This document shows positions 61,001 to 64,000 of a DNA stretch of 64,000 nucleotides, one piece after another. Source of the stretch: Bryobacterales bacterium (GTDB lineage Bacteria > Acidobacteriota > Terriglobia > Bryobacterales > Bryobacteraceae). A program made the translations under genes and the position numbers. Under the pieces are notes generated by a model that had not been told where the DNA came from, made no database searches, and saw nothing but the letters and a program-made list of their open reading frames with translations. The stretch lies in NCBI GenBank assembly GCA_025463005.1, contig JAOAPR010000237.1, forward strand, positions 1 to 64,000, given 5' to 3'. The stretch's first letter is position 1. Each line of letters starts with the position of its first letter.

Positions 61001-62140
61001 ATGAAATGTAATGGAGTTGAAACGTCCACGCGCGATTTCATCGAGATCGAGGGTGATTCTGTAATCTCGCGCGTAGATCCGGTACTGCAAGCGACTGAGA
61101 ACGCATGCTGGATCGCGCCCGGGTTTATCGACCTGCAGGTGAACGGATTCGCTGGCGTGGACTACAACGCGGCGTCGTCACCATTGGAGGAAATTGGGCG
61201 GTCGATCCGCGCGATGTTCTCGACCGGCGTCACGCGGTTCTTTCCGACCGTGATCACTGGCGCTCCGGAAGACATGCTGGCCGCACTCAGGAACTTGGCG
61301 CGCGCACGCGAGGCTCTGGCAGAGGGTCCTGCGATGGAAGCGTTTCACGTGGAAGGTCCGCACATATCGCCGCACGACGGCCCGCGCGGCGCGCATCCGG
61401 CTCGCTGGGTTCGCCCTCCGGACCTGGAGGAGTTCCGTCGCTGGCAGGATGCAGCGCAAGGAAATGTGCGGTTAGTCACGCTGTCACCGGAATGGCCCGA
61501 GGCGACTCGCTATATCGAACAGTTGACGCGACAAGGCGTGGTCACGAGCATCGGGCACACGCGGGCGACGCGGGAGCAGATTGACGATGCAGTTCGCGCC
61601 GGCGCGACGCTTTCGACCCATCTCGGCAACGGGGCGGATGCGGTACTTCCCCGCCATCCAAACTACCTCTGGGAGCAACTGGCCGAAGACAGGCTTGCCG
61701 CCAGCTTCATTGTCGACGGCCATCATCTGCCGGATTCGTTCTTGCGCGTCGCCTTGCGCGCCAAGGGTGTCGAGCGGAGCGTGTTAGTCACCGACGCCGT
61801 GATGCCTGCGATGTGCGCGCCGGGTCCTTATCGTTTGGGCGAAGTCGAGGTGGAGTTGAAGGACGACCAGCGCGTGGTTCTGAGGGGCGGCACGCGGCTG
61901 GCCGGCTCGAGTTTGCGGATGGACGCGGCAATTTCGAACGTCATGCGTGTGGCCGGGCTGAGCCTGACGGAGGCGATCACCATGGCGACGATGAATCCAG
62001 CTCGGGTGGGCCGCATCGGGGGACGCGTGCGCGGGCTGCGGCCGGGCGAGAGATCGGACGTGGTGCGGTTCCGAGTGGAAGATGGCGGAATCCGCGTCCT
62101 GGAAACGTACTTGAATGGCGACCGCGTCTTCGCGGCCTAA
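61001..62140 (+). CDS. nagA: N-acetylglucosamine-6-phosphate deacetylase
   Basis: The gene encodes 379 residues. Amidohydrolase features in order are IAPGFIDLQVNGFAGVD, FHVEGPHISPHDGPRGAH (metal Glu), TSIGHTRATREQID (His), STHLGNGADAV (His), VDGHHLPDSF and VTDAVMPA (catalytic Asp), and LTEAITMATMNPARVGRIGGRVRGLRPGERSDVV. It deacetylates GlcNAc-6-P for amino-sugar recycling. The metal-site helix reads THLGNGAD instead of the common THLFNAM, a known variation. No nagB nearby. Confidence 0.9.
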   Translation: MKCNGVETSTRDFIEIEGDSVISRVDPVLQATENACWIAPGFIDLQVNGFAGVDYNAASSPLEEIGRSIRAMFSTGVTRFFPTVITGAPEDMLAALRNLARAREALAEGPAMEAFHVEGPHISPHDGPRGAHPARWVRPPDLEEFRRWQDAAQGNVRLVTLSPEWPEATRYIEQLTRQGVVTSIGHTRATREQIDDAVRAGATLSTHLGNGADAVLPRHPNYLWEQLAEDRLAASFIVDGHHLPDSFLRVALRAKGVERSVLVTDAVMPAMCAPGPYRLGEVEVELKDDQRVVLRGGTRLAGSSLRMDAAISNVMRVAGLSLTEAITMATMNPARVGRIGGRVRGLRPGERSDVVRFRVEDGGIRVLETYLNGDRVFAA

Positions 62141-62169
62141 TAAGAAGCGGGGGTAGTAAGCTGGATGTC

Positions 62170-63873
62170 ATGCAGCGTCCAGCTCTTGGCGTCCTGATCG
62201 TCTCTGTTAGCCTGTTTTCGGGTGGCTGTGGCAGCCGCTCGAATCCGGCGATGGATTTCGAGAAACTAACGCAGGACTTCATCTACGGGACCCTGGCCCT
62301 CTCCCCGGTAAACGCTACCGCCACCGGATATCATCTGCATAACGGCGTCCCACTGGACGAACTGTTGGACGATTACAGTTCCGGAGGCTTAGACCAGGCG
62401 CGAAACTTCTACAGGGATTTCCAAATGCGGGTCGCTGCCCTGGATGTCGCGAAGCTCGACAAGGAGCAGCGCGTGGATCTCGACATCATCAAGAACAATA
62501 TCGAGCTGGCGCTGCTGGAGTTCGACTCGATCCAGAGTTATAAGCACAACCCGACCGTATACGTAGAGCTGGCCGGAAACGCATTGTTCACTCCCTACAT
62601 GCTCAACTATGCGCCGATCGAAAAGCGCTTCGGGCACATCATAAAGCGTATGGAACGACTTCCCGCGCTGTTCCAGCAAGCCAAGGCCAACCTGGTGGAT
62701 GCGCCGGAAGTCTGGAATCGCGTGGCCCGCGAGGAGAACGCCGGAAACCTCGGGCTGATCGACAGGACGCTGCGCGACGCTGCGCCCGAAGCTCAGAAAG
62801 CTGCTTACGCGGCTGCGGCGGACAAGGCACTCGCGGCGGTGCGGGATTTCAACGCGTTCCTGAAAATCAACCTCTCGGCAAAGACATCCGACTGGCGCTT
62901 GGGCAAAGAGAAGTACACACGGAAATTCGCGCTGGTCCTGGCCTCGGGCCGCACCCCCGAAGACCTGCTGGCCGCAGCCGAAGCCGACCTCAAGACCGTT
63001 CGCGTGGAGATGGCCAAGCTCGCCGCGCCCAAGACCGTCGAGCAGGCATTGGACGCCATCGCGCGCGAGCATCCTACGCCCGACACCTTTATTCCTAAGG
63101 CCAAAGAGATACTGGCGCAAGCCACGGCGTTCGTCAAGGAGAAGGATCTCTTGACCCTTCCGACGCGCTCCAATCTGCAGGTGATCGAGACACCGGAATT
63201 CTTGCGCGGCATCTACGGCGTCGGCGGATTCAATCCGGCCCCGCCTCTCGAACCGCAATTGGGAGCGTACTACTGGATCACGCCGATTCCCAAGGACTGG
63301 CCGCCCGCACGGATCGAATCGAAGCTTCGTGAGTACAACAACTACGGACTGCAGGAGCTCACCATCCACGAAGCTATGCCCGGCCACTACGTGCAGTTTG
63401 AGTACGCGAACGATGTCCAGCCGGTGCCGCGCCGGCTGTTACGCACGATCTTCTCAAACACGCCATACGTGGAAGGATGGGCGTTTTATACCCAGCAGAT
63501 GATGTCGGAAGCCGGCTACCTGGACGGCAGCAAAGCCCTGTGGCTCACGTTCTACAAACAAGTGTTGCGCGCGCTGGCCAACACAATCTTGGATGTAAGG
63601 CTCCAAACCATGGGAATGACCGATCAACAGGCGCTGGACCTGATGATGAAGGAGACCTACCAGGAGAAGGAGGAGGCGACAGCCAAGCTGCAACGCGCGC
63701 AGTTATCCTCGTGCCAATTGCCTACCTATTTTGCGGGATGGAAGGGGTGGCTGGATCTGCGCGAGCATTACAAGCAGCGCAAAGGAAGCTCATATTCGCT
63801 GAAGGAGTTCCACGAGCGCGCGCTCAAAGAACCCGGCGTGCCGCTCCCGGCGTTGGACGCGCTGCTGCAGTAG
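62170..63873 (+). CDS. DUF885-family lipoprotein (gluzincin-like)
   Basis: The gene encodes 567 residues from ATG 62170. The N-terminus is a lipoprotein signal (LGVLIVSVSLFSGGC). The DUF885 core includes LSPVNATATGYH, GGFNPAPPLEPQLGAYYWITPIPKDW, the metal-binding-like HEAMPGHYVQF, YVEGWAFYTQQMM and MKETYQEKEEATAKLQRAQLSSCQLPTYFAGWKGWLDLR. These are thought to be zinc-dependent carboxypeptidase-like enzymes; the activity is not settled. A palindromic repeat starts at its stop codon. Confidence 0.88.
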   Translation: MQRPALGVLIVSVSLFSGGCGSRSNPAMDFEKLTQDFIYGTLALSPVNATATGYHLHNGVPLDELLDDYSSGGLDQARNFYRDFQMRVAALDVAKLDKEQRVDLDIIKNNIELALLEFDSIQSYKHNPTVYVELAGNALFTPYMLNYAPIEKRFGHIIKRMERLPALFQQAKANLVDAPEVWNRVAREENAGNLGLIDRTLRDAAPEAQKAAYAAAADKALAAVRDFNAFLKINLSAKTSDWRLGKEKYTRKFALVLASGRTPEDLLAAAEADLKTVRVEMAKLAAPKTVEQALDAIAREHPTPDTFIPKAKEILAQATAFVKEKDLLTLPTRSNLQVIETPEFLRGIYGVGGFNPAPPLEPQLGAYYWITPIPKDWPPARIESKLREYNNYGLQELTIHEAMPGHYVQFEYANDVQPVPRRLLRTIFSNTPYVEGWAFYTQQMMSEAGYLDGSKALWLTFYKQVLRALANTILDVRLQTMGMTDQQALDLMMKETYQEKEEATAKLQRAQLSSCQLPTYFAGWKGWLDLREHYKQRKGSSYSLKEFHERALKEPGVPLPALDALLQ

Positions 63874-63972
63874 CCAAAATGGGGACAGCCACCGGTGTCC
63901 CGCCAGAGGAAGGCTCCTGTTAACAACGGCGCCCATCACGCCCGGGACACTGGTGACTGTCCCCACTTTGGC
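63873..63972. repeat. MITE-like palindromic repeat, copy 2
   Basis: Terminal inverted repeats of about 30 bp with 3 mismatches (63873-63902 and 63943-63972) share the outer AAA(A/G)TGGGGACAG motif with the element at 17967-18049, while the inner arm (ACC(G/A)GTGTCCCG) differs. It is 100 bp, non-coding, and begins on the stop codon of the DUF885 gene. Confidence 0.75.
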
Positions 63973-64000
63973 TACGCCTATCGCACCGCAGACGCGTGCG

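Overview
The window reads as chromosome of an Acidobacteriota bacterium, most likely of the Solibacter/Bryobacter lineage. Two secreted proteins (ends near 21.6 kb and 30.8 kb) carry the C-terminal domain first described in Solibacter (TIGR03437). There are also a PEP-CTERM protein, a FecR/YXWGXW-rich secreted protein, many TPR and coiled-coil envelope proteins, high G+C and frequent GTG starts. The lineage is inferred from domain content, not from a marker-gene tree.

1-14.2 kb is a prophage or phage remnant integrated next to a tRNA-Lys(CTT) gene. An integrase and an XRE repressor read rightward. From a divergent control region a long leftward operon runs: Xis-like HTH, winged-helix protein, zinc-ribbon microprotein, CHC2/TOPRIM primase, RepA-like ATPase, HNH endonuclease, TerS, TerL, several unknown small proteins, a frameshifted prohead protease and a tape measure protein cut by the window edge. 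Many of these genes overlap by 1-4 bases, which reveals small genes that a length filter would miss. No portal or major capsid gene lies between TerL and the tape measure.

14.3-30.7 kb is housekeeping: glgC, an ECF sigma/anti-sigma pair, DAHP synthase (aroF), an RRM protein, an S9 peptidase, infA, a single-ring Clp-type ATPase, and an ArsR/SRPBCC pair. Upstream of aroF is a complete-looking transcription attenuator: an 18-codon leader peptide with seven Phe/Tyr/Trp codons, an intrinsic terminator and a competing antiterminator segment. This is the most interesting signal in the window.

30.7-53.5 kb is mainly envelope and metabolism: a large secreted repeat protein, rmuC-putA, ribBA with an eroded cyclohydrolase motif, an SCP/CAP protein, a solitary Flp pilin, TPR proteins, a tripartite RND efflux operon whose adaptor gene is frameshifted just after its signal peptide, a PBP1b-type enzyme and the FecR protein.

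53.6-58.2 kb is a mobile-element nest: a CHRD/PEP-CTERM gene, several degenerate IS1-family right ends, a truncated IS1-like copy and an intact 2,180-bp IS1-family element with 19-bp inverted repeats, 8-bp target duplications and two passenger genes. 58.2-64 kb returns to core genes (HAD phosphatase, M48 protease, ilvE, nagA, a DUF885 lipoprotein) and ends in a MITE-like palindrome whose relative sits next to aroF. Several promoters place the predicted start of transcription at or within a few bases of the ATG, suggesting leaderless mRNAs are common here.
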